Positions 36,043-44,277 of a stretch of DNA of 64,000 nt are shown here, one piece after another. Within the stretch, counting starts at the first letter, position 1; the number at the start of each line of letters is the position of its first letter. A program made the translations under genes and the position numbers. The stretch covers positions 678,414-742,413 of the forward strand of contig NZ_CP175699.1 in NCBI RefSeq assembly GCF_046097095.1. Reading direction: 5' to 3'. The stretch is from Natrinema sp046097095 (lineage in GTDB: Archaea > Halobacteriota > Halobacteria > Halobacteriales > Natrialbaceae). The notes under the pieces are model-generated. The model was given only the letters and a program-made list of their open reading frames with translations, did no database searches and was not told the origin of the DNA.

Positions 36043-37281
36043 TCAGGACCGCGTTTTGCGGTGTCGCTCGACGACGTCCCAGTCGAGTTCGATGCCGAGC
36101 CCCGGCTTATCGGGGACCGTGAGGCGTCCGTTCTGGATGAGCGGGTCGTCCCGTGCGACGAGGTCGTCCCACCATGGCACCTCGCGGGCGTGGTACTCGA
36201 GGGCGACGAAGTTCGGGACCGTCGCGCCGACGTGGGCGGTCGCGACCGTGGCGATCGGACTGCCGATGTTGTGGGGGATGAGCGCCTGATAGTAGGCCGC
36301 TGCCATGTCTGCAATCTTCTTAGTTTCGGCGATACCGCCGGTTTTCGGAACGTCGGGCGCGAGGAAGTCGACCGCTTGCTCTTCGATCAGGTCGCGGAAT
36401 CCGTGACGGCCGTACCGGTTTTCGCCGGTCAGCAGCGTCACGTCGGTCGAGCGTTGCAGTTCTCGCATCGCGTCCGTGTTCTCGGGCGGCAGCGGGTCCT
36501 CGACCCAGGCGAGGTCGTAGGGTTCGATGGCGCGACAGAGCCGTTCGGCCGTTTCGGGGCTGAAGTTCCAGTGGAGGTCGACCGCGACTTCGGCGTCATC
36601 GCCGACCTCCTCGGTGACGGCCTCGACGACGGACCGCTTGTGCTCGATCTCCGGCGGATCGAAGTGACGCGAGAGCGTGTCGATGTCTCGCCCGGAGGGG
36701 ACGTCGAGATCGAATTTGATCGCGTCAAAGCCGTCATCGATCGCCAGGCGTGCGGCTTGCGCGTACGCTTCGGGTTCGTACGTCGCCTCCTCCTGTCCCT
36801 CGTCGGCCGAGGAGACCATCGCTTCACCAGCGTGACAGTCGGCGTAGACCCGGACTTCTTCGCGAGTTTTCCCGCCGAGTAGTTGGTAGATCGGCTGGTC
36901 GAGGAGCTTCCCGGCGGCGTCCCAGAGCGCGATCTCGACGCCGCTGATGGCGATCGTCCCAATGCCCCACTGCGATCCGCGACCCGAGAGGCTCTCGCGC
37001 ATGAGGTTGTAGAGTCGCTCGACGTCGAGCGGATTCTCACCGACGAGTACAGGGCGGAGATAGTCCGTGACGACCTCGTGGACGCCCGGCGAGGGATAGG
37101 CCTCGCCGATCCCCGTCACGCCCTGATCGGTCTCGAGCGTGATGATCGTCCACGGGAAGTTCCCGTCGATGACAATGGAGTCGACATCGGTTATCTCGGC
37201 CGTCGGGCCGTCTCGTGCGGGTGTCTCGTCGAAGTCGGTCCACATCGTCGCTGCGAGCGTGGATGCAAAGTCTTCGTACAT
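36043..37281 (-). CDS. Enolase-superfamily (mandelate racemase/MLE) sugar acid dehydratase
   Basis: The 412-aa protein has the N-terminal capping domain (DQGVTGIGEAYPSPGVHEVV, ~55-75) and the C-terminal barrel. Catalytic elements are AIKFDLDVPSG (Lys region, ~190), metal ligands in VAVDLHWNFS (Asp, ~225), WVEDPLPPE (Glu, ~252) and LTGENRYGRHGF (Glu, ~277), and the base LIPHNIGSPIATVATAH (His, ~327). The PHN-G-P pattern is that of galactonate/rhamnonate-type aldonate dehydratases, which produce 2-keto-3-deoxy acids. An HpcH/HpaI aldolase at 47.9 kb could cleave such a product. An internal ATG at 37245 is an alternative start. Confidence 0.87.
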   Translation of the reverse strand: MYEDFASTLAATMWTDFDETPARDGPTAEITDVDSIVIDGNFPWTIITLETDQGVTGIGEAYPSPGVHEVVTDYLRPVLVGENPLDVERLYNLMRESLSGRGSQWGIGTIAISGVEIALWDAAGKLLDQPIYQLLGGKTREEVRVYADCHAGEAMVSSADEGQEEATYEPEAYAQAARLAIDDGFDAIKFDLDVPSGRDIDTLSRHFDPPEIEHKRSVVEAVTEEVGDDAEVAVDLHWNFSPETAERLCRAIEPYDLAWVEDPLPPENTDAMRELQRSTDVTLLTGENRYGRHGFRDLIEEQAVDFLAPDVPKTGGIAETKKIADMAAAYYQALIPHNIGSPIATVATAHVGATVPNFVALEYHAREVPWWDDLVARDDPLIQNGRLTVPDKPGLGIELDWDVVERHRKTRS

Positions 37282-37685
37282 GATCTGTGTTAGCTGTCGG
37301 TGTGTATGGTTCGTCGTTCGTCCGTCTCAATATCGAACGGTTCGAGCCGTCGATCGCGGAGCGACTCCGCGACGAATCGGCCGCGTTTCCGGACCGACGG
37401 GACATGGCACGTCGCGTCGGTCTCACTCCGTGCGGCCAAAACGGAGCGGTGCAACTCGCTCCGAACGCCGTCGGAGCCGTGACATAGCGTCGGGGCGCTC
37501 GAGTCACAGCGGGTGATAGCGAGTCGCATTATCAAGTCGATTGGGGAGACGCGTGTTATAATTTCCGGTGACCGAAACCCGCCGGCGTCACGATGACGCG
37601 ACGAGTCGGCGTCGGACGAAGCGCGAGGATCGAATGGCTATCTGCCCATGGCCGTTCGCCAACGGTCGGCCGTCTGATCGCGAGG
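37282..37685. other. Intergenic region with hairpin
   Basis: About 400 bp between the MMSDH stop and the enolase-superfamily gene start, both on the minus strand. It contains a perfect 8-bp stem hairpin (37354-37372) and no gene. Confidence 0.45.
37354..37372. repeat. Perfect 8-bp hairpin with CGA loop
   Basis: TCGCGGAG-CGA-CTCCGCGA. It lies 73 bp before the enolase-superfamily gene start on the transcribed strand. It could be a terminator of the MMSDH transcript or a leader structure. No clear T-run follows. Confidence 0.5.
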
Positions 37686-39185
37686 TTAGCTGTACCAGCG
37701 TTCGATCTGGATCGTTTTCTCGGTATAGAAGTTCACCGCGTCTTCGCCTTGCGCGTGGAGATCACCGAAGAACGACGCCTTGCGGCCGCCGAAGTGGAAG
37801 AAGCCCATCGGTGCACAGACGCCGACGTTGACCCCGATATTCCCCGCGTCGACCTCGTACTTGTACTGGCGGGCCTCGCTTCCGGACTCGGTGTAGATCG
37901 ACGAGGCGTTGCCATACTTCGTCGAGTTGACCATCTCGATCGCCTCGTCTATGTCCTCGGCCTCGGCGAGACACAGCACCGGCCCGAAAATCTCCTCCTG
38001 TGCGATCTCCATGTCGGTCGTGACGCCCTCGAGGAACGTCGGCCCGAGGAAGTGGCCGTCCAGTTCGTCGTCCGGGTGGTCGAAGTCTCGTCCGTCGAGG
38101 ACGAGGTCGGCACCCTCATCGAGTGCGTTGTCGATCAAGTCGAGAACGCGCTCGCGCGAGTCGCCCGTGATCAGCGGCCCGACGTCGGTATCCTCGTCGA
38201 CTCCGGCACCGACGGTCAGGTCCTCCGCAGCATCGATAAGTTGCTCGCGAAGGTCGTCGTAGACATCGCCGACGCCGACGACCACGTCGTTCGCGAGGCA
38301 GCGCTGACCGGCGTTACCGTACACGGAGCCGATGATGTTCGGAACGGACTCCTCGACGGCCGCGTTCTCGGTGACGACGGCGTAGTTCTTCGCGCCACCT
38401 TGTGCTTGAACGCGTTTGCCGCTCTGGGCGGCGGTCTCGTAGACGTGCTTGGCGACGGACGAACTTCCGACGAACGAAACGCCGGCGATGTCGTCGTGCT
38501 CAAGCAACGCGTTGACGGTGTCAGCCCCGCCGTTGACGAGATTGACGACGCCGTCCGGAAAGTCGACCGCGTCGATGGCCTCGAAGATGAGCTGCGAACT
38601 CAATGGCACCTTCTCGCTGGGTTTGAGTATGAACGTGTTTCCGGTCGCGACCGCGTACGGCAGGAACCACAGTGGGATCATTGCCGGGAAGTTAAACGGC
38701 GTAATAGCAGCAAAGACGCCCAGCGGTTGCCGAACGGCGTACTCGTCCATACCGGCTGCGACGTCTTCGACGGTGCCGCTCCCCTCACGCATCATGTCGG
38801 GCATGCCACAGGCGACCTCGACGTTTTCGATGCCGCGCCGAATTTCACCTCGCGCCTCCGCGACGGTCTTTCCATGTTCGCGAGATAGCGCGGTTGCGAT
38901 CTCGTCGATCCGGTTCTCGAGTTCGGTCTTTAGATCGAAAAGGTACTGTACGCGTTCGACCACAGGCGTCCGTCGCCACTCGTCGAACGCCTCGTCTGCA
39001 ATCTGTACCGCTTCGTCGACGGTCTTTACGGTCGAGAACTCGACCGTCGCGAGTTCGGTACCGGTGGCGGGATCGACGACCGGCTCGGACGTCTCGCTGG
39101 CAGGCGTGGTCCACTGGCCACCGACGTAGTTATCGACTCGACTACGGATCGCTGGTGAATCGACTCGCTCTCGTTGCTCGGACAT
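37686..39185 (-). CDS. CoA-acylating methylmalonate-semialdehyde dehydrogenase
   Basis: The 499-aa ALDH-superfamily protein is of the MMSDH/IolA type: VDNYVGGQWTT opening, EHGKTVAEARGEIRRGIENVEVACGMP (~115-140), TPFNFPAMIPLWFLPYAVATGNTFILKPSEKVP (~165-195), GGAKNYAVVTENA, GNAGQRCLANDVVVG (catalytic Cys, ~298), and C-terminal PMGFFHFGGRKASFFGDLHAQG and FYTEKTIQIERWY. It oxidises malonate- or methylmalonate-semialdehyde to acetyl- or propionyl-CoA, the last step of myo-inositol and valine breakdown. A TATA-like GTATAC tract about 27 nt before 39185 supports the start. It is divergent from the IclR gene, with two operator-like dyads between them. Confidence 0.94.
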   Translation of the reverse strand: MSEQRERVDSPAIRSRVDNYVGGQWTTPASETSEPVVDPATGTELATVEFSTVKTVDEAVQIADEAFDEWRRTPVVERVQYLFDLKTELENRIDEIATALSREHGKTVAEARGEIRRGIENVEVACGMPDMMREGSGTVEDVAAGMDEYAVRQPLGVFAAITPFNFPAMIPLWFLPYAVATGNTFILKPSEKVPLSSQLIFEAIDAVDFPDGVVNLVNGGADTVNALLEHDDIAGVSFVGSSSVAKHVYETAAQSGKRVQAQGGAKNYAVVTENAAVEESVPNIIGSVYGNAGQRCLANDVVVGVGDVYDDLREQLIDAAEDLTVGAGVDEDTDVGPLITGDSRERVLDLIDNALDEGADLVLDGRDFDHPDDELDGHFLGPTFLEGVTTDMEIAQEEIFGPVLCLAEAEDIDEAIEMVNSTKYGNASSIYTESGSEARQYKYEVDAGNIGVNVGVCAPMGFFHFGGRKASFFGDLHAQGEDAVNFYTEKTIQIERWYS

Positions 39186-39318
39186 ACGAATTGGTCGTTG
39201 CGGTACGTATACAAATACGTTACGTTCACCGACCTCATCGGTGCTCTCGCTCGGTGGTCTCGAGCGACTGCATCGTAATCGCGCTCCAATGAGACTGCGT
39301 CGGAGAGAGCCACCGGTT

Positions 39319-39337
39319 CGTTTGCGAGATCCAAACG
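39319..39337. promoter_or_regulatory. IclR operator candidate 1 (CGTTTG-N7-CAAACG)
   Basis: Perfect 6-bp arms with a 7-bp spacer in the divergent MMSDH/IclR promoter region, centred about 66 nt before the IclR start and about 143 nt before the MMSDH start. It matches the dyads at 40169-40187 and 40421-40437. Confidence 0.65.
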
Positions 39338-39345
39338 ACACGTCC

Positions 39346-39362
39346 GTTCGTCACATACAAAC
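39346..39362. promoter_or_regulatory. IclR operator candidate 2 (GTTCG-N7-CAAAC)
   Basis: One-mismatch copy of the same dyad, centred 26 bp from candidate 1. It ends just before the AATTTAG element of the IclR gene, so occupancy would compete with promoter recognition (autorepression). Confidence 0.5.
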
Positions 39363-39393
39363 AATTTAGTAGCCATGCGTGCTTGACACAGCC

Positions 39394-40161
39394 ATGGCAA
39401 CGACGACGGAGCCGCGAACGATTCAGGCGGTGGGGATCACGCTCGAAATCGTCGACTATCTACACGATCACGACAGCGCACGGATCACCGAGATCGCAGA
39501 CGAACTCGGTCGGTCGAAGGGGACGATACACTGTCACCTGGCGACGCTCCTCGAAAAGGAACACGTCGTCAAGAACGGAGAAACGTATCAGCTTAGTCTC
39601 CGCTACCTCGAGCTCGGCGAGGCGGTCAAGAATCGGCTGGGGATCTACGACGTCGTGACCAACGAGCTGGCCGATCTGGCCGAGCAGTCCGACGAACTGG
39701 TCCAGTTCGCGACGGAAGAACATGGCCGCGCGGTATACCTCCACAAGACGGGCGGCGACCGAGCCGTCCAGACCGCTTCGTCGGTCGGAAAGCGGGAATA
39801 TCTCCACTGCATCTCGCTCGGAAAAGCGATTCTCGCTCATTACCCGCGCGAGCGCGTCGAGGAGATTATCGACCGACACGGGCTGCCGGAATACACGCCG
39901 CAGACGATCACCAGCCGTGACGACCTCTTCGACGAACTCGAGACGATCCGCGAGCGCGGGTACGCATTCGATGACGAAGAGAAGATCGAAGGGCTGCGCT
40001 GCGTCGCAGCGCCGGTAAAAGCCAGCGAGAATGACGTTCTCGGGGCCGTCAGCATCTCCGGTCCATCGAGCCGAATGACCGGCGACCGATATCGCGAGGA
40101 ACTTCCGGACATGGTCACCCGTTCTGCGAACGTTATCGAAATCAACGCGCAGTTCTCCTGA
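39394..40161 (+). CDS. IclR family transcriptional regulator of the carbohydrate island
   Basis: The 255-aa protein has a winged HTH (ARITEIADELGRSKGTIHCHLATLLEKEHV, ~25-55) and an effector domain (QFATEEHGRAVYLHKTGGDRAVQTASSVGKREYLHCISLGKAILAHYP, and late LGAVSISGPSSRMTGDRYREEL). The start at 39394 gives the same length as the other IclR protein in the window. A CAAAC-half dyad touches its promoter and further dyads occur downstream before the glucose dehydrogenase gene. This is strong circumstantial evidence for autoregulation and local regulon control. Haloarchaeal IclR proteins such as XacR are known regulators of pentose catabolism. Confidence 0.92.
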   Translation: MATTTEPRTIQAVGITLEIVDYLHDHDSARITEIADELGRSKGTIHCHLATLLEKEHVVKNGETYQLSLRYLELGEAVKNRLGIYDVVTNELADLAEQSDELVQFATEEHGRAVYLHKTGGDRAVQTASSVGKREYLHCISLGKAILAHYPRERVEEIIDRHGLPEYTPQTITSRDDLFDELETIRERGYAFDDEEKIEGLRCVAAPVKASENDVLGAVSISGPSSRMTGDRYREELPDMVTRSANVIEINAQFS

Positions 40162-40168
40162 ACCGTCT

Positions 40169-40187
40169 CGTTTGCGACCCTCAAACG
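40169..40187. promoter_or_regulatory. IclR operator candidate 3 (CGTTTG-N7-CAAACG)
   Basis: Same 6-bp arms and 7-bp spacer as candidate 1. It begins eight bases after the IclR stop codon. Confidence 0.6.
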
Positions 40188-40332
40188 ACGTATCATCGGC
40201 GAGATGCTGCCCGAAACCCCGTTTATCTGCGTCTCCGATCGGTCAGCCCAAACGAACAGCGTTCTTCGGTTAGCCGACGAGGAAATGTGCTCTCTCCGCC
40301 TTAGAGAAGGTCACTCCTCGCCACCTCCATAT

Positions 40333-40354
40333 ATTACAACTGTATGTGTGTAAT
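40333..40354. promoter_or_regulatory. ATTACA-N10-TGTAAT dyad (copy 1)
   Basis: 22-bp imperfect dyad. The same sequence, differing at two positions over 23 bp, occurs at 50671-50692, and a weaker copy at 24829-24850. It lies about 160 bp upstream of the glucose dehydrogenase start. The regulator is unknown. Confidence 0.5.
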
Positions 40355-40420
40355 CACTAGGCGGGTACGCAGCCTCGACTCGAGCACGGACGACGTAGCG
40401 TACCGTTGAGGACGGGCGCA

Positions 40421-40437
40421 GTTTGACGCTTTCAAAC
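40421..40437. promoter_or_regulatory. IclR operator candidate 4 (GTTTG-N7-CAAAC)
   Basis: Perfect 5-bp arms with a 7-bp spacer, centred about 84 nt before the glucose dehydrogenase start. It is followed by an extra CAAACG half-site. Confidence 0.6.
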
Positions 40438-40512
40438 GCCAAACGGTACGGCTCACTGGACGTCAGTTCGGAGAACGACTATGTGTGCTGAGTGCGAACA
40501 AAGGGTGTCCCA

Positions 40513-41583
40513 ATGCGTGCTGTCGCCTTGCATTCCGACGAGACGGAACCGCGCGTTATCGAGAAAGAGCGGCCGGTCCCCGACGACGGCGAAGCGCTGA
40601 TCCGAACGCTGGCGGTCGGAATCGACGGCTCGGATCGACGCATCGCGGCCGGCGAAATAGGCGGTGATTGCCCCGAACACGAGGACCACCTCGTCATCGG
40701 CCACGAGGCGGTCGGCGTCGTCGAGGACCCGAACGGGACCGACCTGTCAAAAGGAGACGTCGTCGCCCCGCTCGTTCGCCGTCCGGTCGACGATCGCTCG
40801 AGAGCAGCCACCACCGGCGAACTCGATATGGCACCGCCCGGCCGCGTTCACGAACGCGGAATCACGGGGGCACACGGATACATGGCTGCGTTTTTCACCA
40901 GTCGCCCCGAGTATCTCGTCTCCCTCCCCGAATCGCGTGCCGAATACGGGTTCTTCGTCGAACCCGCGAGCATCGTCGAGAAGGCACTCGATCAGACGTA
41001 CGCGGCCCGGTCCGGGTTCGATTGGAGTCCGTCGAGCGCGTTCGTTCTCGGCAACGGCAATCTCGGACTGCTCGCACTCACGCGCCTCGAGACCGGCGAC
41101 GAGTTCGAACGGACGTACTGTCTCGGTCGGCGGGACAGACCGGACCCGACGATCGACGTCATCGAAGGCGTCGGTGGGACCTACGTCGACTCGAGAGCGG
41201 TCTCGCTCGAGGCGTTCGCCGAGGTTCACGAACCGGTCGATTTCGCCTTCGAGAGTACGGGACGACCGAACCACGCCATCGAGGCGGTGGGCGCGCTCGC
41301 CCCCAACGGTGTCTTGACGTTACAGGGCATACCGGGATCGTCGTCGACAGTCGCAATCGATGGGGGCGCGTTCCACTCGGACCTCGTCGTCACCAACAAG
41401 GCCGTCCTCGGTGTTGTCAATTCTCGGAAATCTCATTTCGAGGCCGCCACAGAGTGGCTCGCGAACGTTCCGGAATCGGTACTCGACGATCTCGTGACCG
41501 GCATCTACGGGCCGGACGAGATAGACGAGGCGCTCGCCGACTCCGAGGAGACGATAAAGACCGTCGTCTCGTTCGATCGCTGA
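40513..41583 (+). CDS. gdh: Glucose 1-dehydrogenase, haloarchaeal type
   Basis: The 356-aa protein matches the Haloferax mediterranei glucose dehydrogenase sequence pattern along its length. Matching segments include RTLAVGIDGSDRRIAAGE (the Asp in VGIDGSD replaces the usual zinc-ligand Cys, as known for this enzyme), LVIGHEAVGVVEDPN, RGITGAHGYMAAFFTS, FFVEPASIVEKAL, VLGNGNLGLLAL (nucleotide site), LGRRDRPDPTIDVI (NADP-phosphate contacts) and AFHSDLVVTNKAVLGVVNS. It oxidises glucose, and in some species galactose or other aldoses, to the lactone in the semi-phosphorylative Entner-Doudoroff route. The start at 40513 fits the family. Upstream codons to 40492 are unlikely to be translated. Confidence 0.93.
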   Translation: MRAVALHSDETEPRVIEKERPVPDDGEALIRTLAVGIDGSDRRIAAGEIGGDCPEHEDHLVIGHEAVGVVEDPNGTDLSKGDVVAPLVRRPVDDRSRAATTGELDMAPPGRVHERGITGAHGYMAAFFTSRPEYLVSLPESRAEYGFFVEPASIVEKALDQTYAARSGFDWSPSSAFVLGNGNLGLLALTRLETGDEFERTYCLGRRDRPDPTIDVIEGVGGTYVDSRAVSLEAFAEVHEPVDFAFESTGRPNHAIEAVGALAPNGVLTLQGIPGSSSTVAIDGGAFHSDLVVTNKAVLGVVNSRKSHFEAATEWLANVPESVLDDLVTGIYGPDEIDEALADSEETIKTVVSFDR

Positions 41584-41877
41584 TCTCGGACGGGTCGCGC
41601 GTTCGATACGGTCGTCGTATCCGACCGGACGGCGACAAAGCAGAGACGAGACGGCCGAAGCCGAGACGCCTCGCTCGAGGAGATCGGCGTCACCTCATCG
41701 CATACGTCGTCCGTCGTCTCGAGCGTGTTTTGCCCCTGTGGTGAGACCGGCTGCTCGCGTGTGGCGATCGCTTTTTGCGAGACACGAACGACAGTGCGCT
41801 CGAGAGCGTTTGTCACGTCCATCAGGGCAACACGGGCGCGACGAACGGCGTGTAGCGTCGAACCGGTCTGGGTTCGG

Positions 41878-42807
41878 TTACGCCAGTTGCATTAGCGTCG
41901 CGCCGGCGATGAGTATCGTGATACCGCCGAGGAGACGCGGTGATCGCGGGAGCTGTCGGACCATCGCGTAGGAGAGTCCGACGACGACGAGCGGATAGAC
42001 GTTCGAGAGCGGAACGACGGTGATGACCGTTCCGCGTTGAAGCGCCGAGAACCAGGCAAGCCAGTTCGCCGCGACGAAGACCCCGGCGAGCACGAACGCT
42101 GCCAGCGCAGTCCGATTACGAATTCGGACGCGGGATCGCAGTTCTGACGATACCCCGAAGAGGACGACGAACGCGACGAGCGCTGCCGTTTGGCCGACCG
42201 CCGTCCCCATCAACGGATCGGCATACTCGTCCAGACCGATCGCAACGAGAACGAACGAGGCACCGAGTACGACCATTGCACCGGCCGGAGCGAGGAGATC
42301 GCGCACCTCGAGTCGCGTAAACTCCGTGACGAGGAGATCGTCCGTGTCGTCACTCGCCGTTTGCGAGACCTGCAACATGATACCGCCGGCGACGATACAC
42401 AGTAACCCGACACCGGAGGCGACGGTAAATGACTCGCCGAGAATCGGGACGGCCAACAGCGCGGCGACGACGGGGTTCGCTCCGACGACGGCGGCCGCGA
42501 CTCGAGCCCCCACGCGATCGATACCGCGGAAATAGAGCAATCGAAACGCGGCCGGGTTACCGAGGCCTGCGATTACGAACGGCACGAGCCGTCCGGCGGT
42601 CACGTCGTTCAACGAGGCCCCGCGAACGAGGAGCAATCCCTAGAAAATGACGACGCTGACAACGATAGTGATGACCGTCGCGGCGAGCGCGGGTGACGTT
42701 CGCTCGTTGCGGGTACTGTTCTCCAGTCCGTATTCGACCGAAACGGTCTGTAGCCCGGAACACACTGCTGCGAGCAGTGCGAGGACGGCGCTCGCTTTCA
42801 GAAGCAT
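41878..42807 (-). pseudogene. EamA/DMT-family permease with in-frame amber stop
   Basis: From the ATG at 42807 the frame encodes a TM1-like LKASAVLALLAAVCSGLQTVSVEYGL, then a second hydrophobic stretch ending VVSVVIF. A TAG follows at 42640-42642 (codon 56), and the frame continues without shift for 252 codons as a typical ten-helix drug/metabolite transporter. Segments include NPAAFRLLYFRGIDRVGARVAAAVVGANPVVAALLAVPILGE (EamA repeat 1) and AANWLAWFSALQRGTVITVVPLSNVYPLVVVGLSY (repeat 2). Full length would be 309 codons, normal for the family. The stop most simply arose from TGG to TAG within TM2. A re-initiated shorter protein from a TTG at 42636 is possible but would lack two helices. Confidence 0.75.
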
Positions 42808-43062
42808 CGTTGACTCGTCGTCGCATCGGTTCGCCTATCGGACCCGTCGAATTGCGATCGTCTCCTCGATCGAGATCCCGTCGACATACGATCTCGTCGT
42901 GAACGACTCTTCGTCATAGCTATGTCGATGTCGAGCGTCGCGTCACTTCGTGTGGCAGTGACGGCCGACACATCACAGACGAGCTGTTACTCCCGAACGA
43001 GCGTGACGGGACAGACGGTTCACGGCCCGACCGAACGCGGATACGGCCGACTTGAACGCGGT

Positions 43063-44220
43063 TTAATCCGACGGCGATTGAGCGCGACTGTCGACCGCTT
43101 TCGTCCGCGAAACGTCACCGTCTGCGAGGCGAGACCCGGTTCGGCTATCGAACCCGTGGACGAGCGGATCGTCTATCGTGAGCCAGATATCTTCGCCGCG
43201 AACGGCCTCGACGGTGCTCGGCGCTTTCACGGTAAGCTCGATGTGATCGCCATCCTCGTCGCCGACGAGCACATCGATGATCTGATCGTCCCCTTGCGGT
43301 TCCGTCACTTTGACCCGTCCGCGAATCGCGTTGTCCACCGGCGTCGTATGGGCGGTGAAATACTGCGGCCGAACGCCCAGGGTGAACTCCTCGTGCTCTC
43401 GGTACCGGTCTGCGACGTTTGACTCGAGGCGGTAGTCGAATCCGTCGGCAGCGTTCGTCGGCTGAATCGTCCTCGAGTCGTCGATCTCGACGTCGATGAA
43501 GTTCATCGACGGTGACCCGATGAATCCGGCGACGAACCTGTTCTCCGGTTCGTGGTACACCTCGTCGGGAGTCCCGATCTGCTGAATATGTCCGTCGTTC
43601 ATCACGACGAGCTTATCGCCGAGCGACATCGCCTCTTCCTGATCGTGTGTCACGTACAACGTCGTGATACCGAGTTCGCGCTGGAGCACTTTGATCCGAC
43701 TGCGCATACTGAGTTTCAGCTTCGCGTCGAGGTTCGCCAGCGGCTCGTCCATCAGGAACACGGACGGTCGGCGGATGATCGCCCGGCCGAGCGCGACGCG
43801 CTGTTGCTGGCCGCCGCTGAGATTGTCGATGTCTCGATCGAGTAGCTCCGGAATCTCGAGCATCTCGGCGGTTTCCTGAACGCGTTCAGCGCGCTCATCA
43901 CTGTCAACGCCCGCAACCTTGAGCGGGTAGCCGATGTTTTCCCGGACGGTCATATGCGGGTAGAGGGCGAAGTTCTGGAACACCATCGCGGCGTTCCGGT
44001 TTTTCGGATGAACGTCGGTGACGTCGTAGTCGCCGATTGTGATCGTGCCGTTCGTCGGTTCAGTGAGGCCGGCAAGACAGCGGAGCGTCGTTGTCTTGCC
44101 GCACCCACTCGGGCCGAGGAGAATAGCGAACTCGCCGTCTTCGACGGTGAGATCGATGTCCTCGACCGCGATCGTCTTTCCGTATCGCTTCTCGACTGAG
44201 TCGTATTTGACGTTAACCAT
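43063..44220 (-). CDS. CUT1-type sugar ABC transporter ATPase (MalK/UgpC-like)
   Basis: The 385-aa ATPase has Walker A LLGPSGCGKTTTLR (~35), the Q-loop in VFQNFALYPH (~83), signature NLSGGQQQRVALGRA (~135), Walker B VFLMDEPLANLDAKL (~157) and switch His YVTHDQEEAM (~192). The C-terminal TOBE/regulatory extension contains GFIGSPSMNFIDVEI and LGVRPQYF, as in sugar importers. It is the last gene of a four-gene minus-strand operon with two permeases and a binding protein, 57 nt after the second permease. Confidence 0.95.
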   Translation of the reverse strand: MVNVKYDSVEKRYGKTIAVEDIDLTVEDGEFAILLGPSGCGKTTTLRCLAGLTEPTNGTITIGDYDVTDVHPKNRNAAMVFQNFALYPHMTVRENIGYPLKVAGVDSDERAERVQETAEMLEIPELLDRDIDNLSGGQQQRVALGRAIIRRPSVFLMDEPLANLDAKLKLSMRSRIKVLQRELGITTLYVTHDQEEAMSLGDKLVVMNDGHIQQIGTPDEVYHEPENRFVAGFIGSPSMNFIDVEIDDSRTIQPTNAADGFDYRLESNVADRYREHEEFTLGVRPQYFTAHTTPVDNAIRGRVKVTEPQGDDQIIDVLVGDEDGDHIELTVKAPSTVEAVRGEDIWLTIDDPLVHGFDSRTGSRLADGDVSRTKAVDSRAQSPSD

Positions 44221-44277
44221 CGTTGTAGACCTCCGTAAGTTGGTGTGTGCAAGGTGCGTTCGTTTGTGTACTGTGAT

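Larger units (their letters stand above)
40162..40512. other. Glucose dehydrogenase promoter region
   Basis: About 350 bp carrying two GTTTG-N7-CAAAC dyads and one ATTACA-N10-TGTAAT dyad. No gene. Confidence 0.5.

Noticed and set aside
39319..39337. The CGTTTG-N7-CAAACG dyad as a transcription terminator hairpin
   Set aside because: Arms are short with a 7-nt centre, the dyad recurs in promoters rather than after genes, and no T-run follows.
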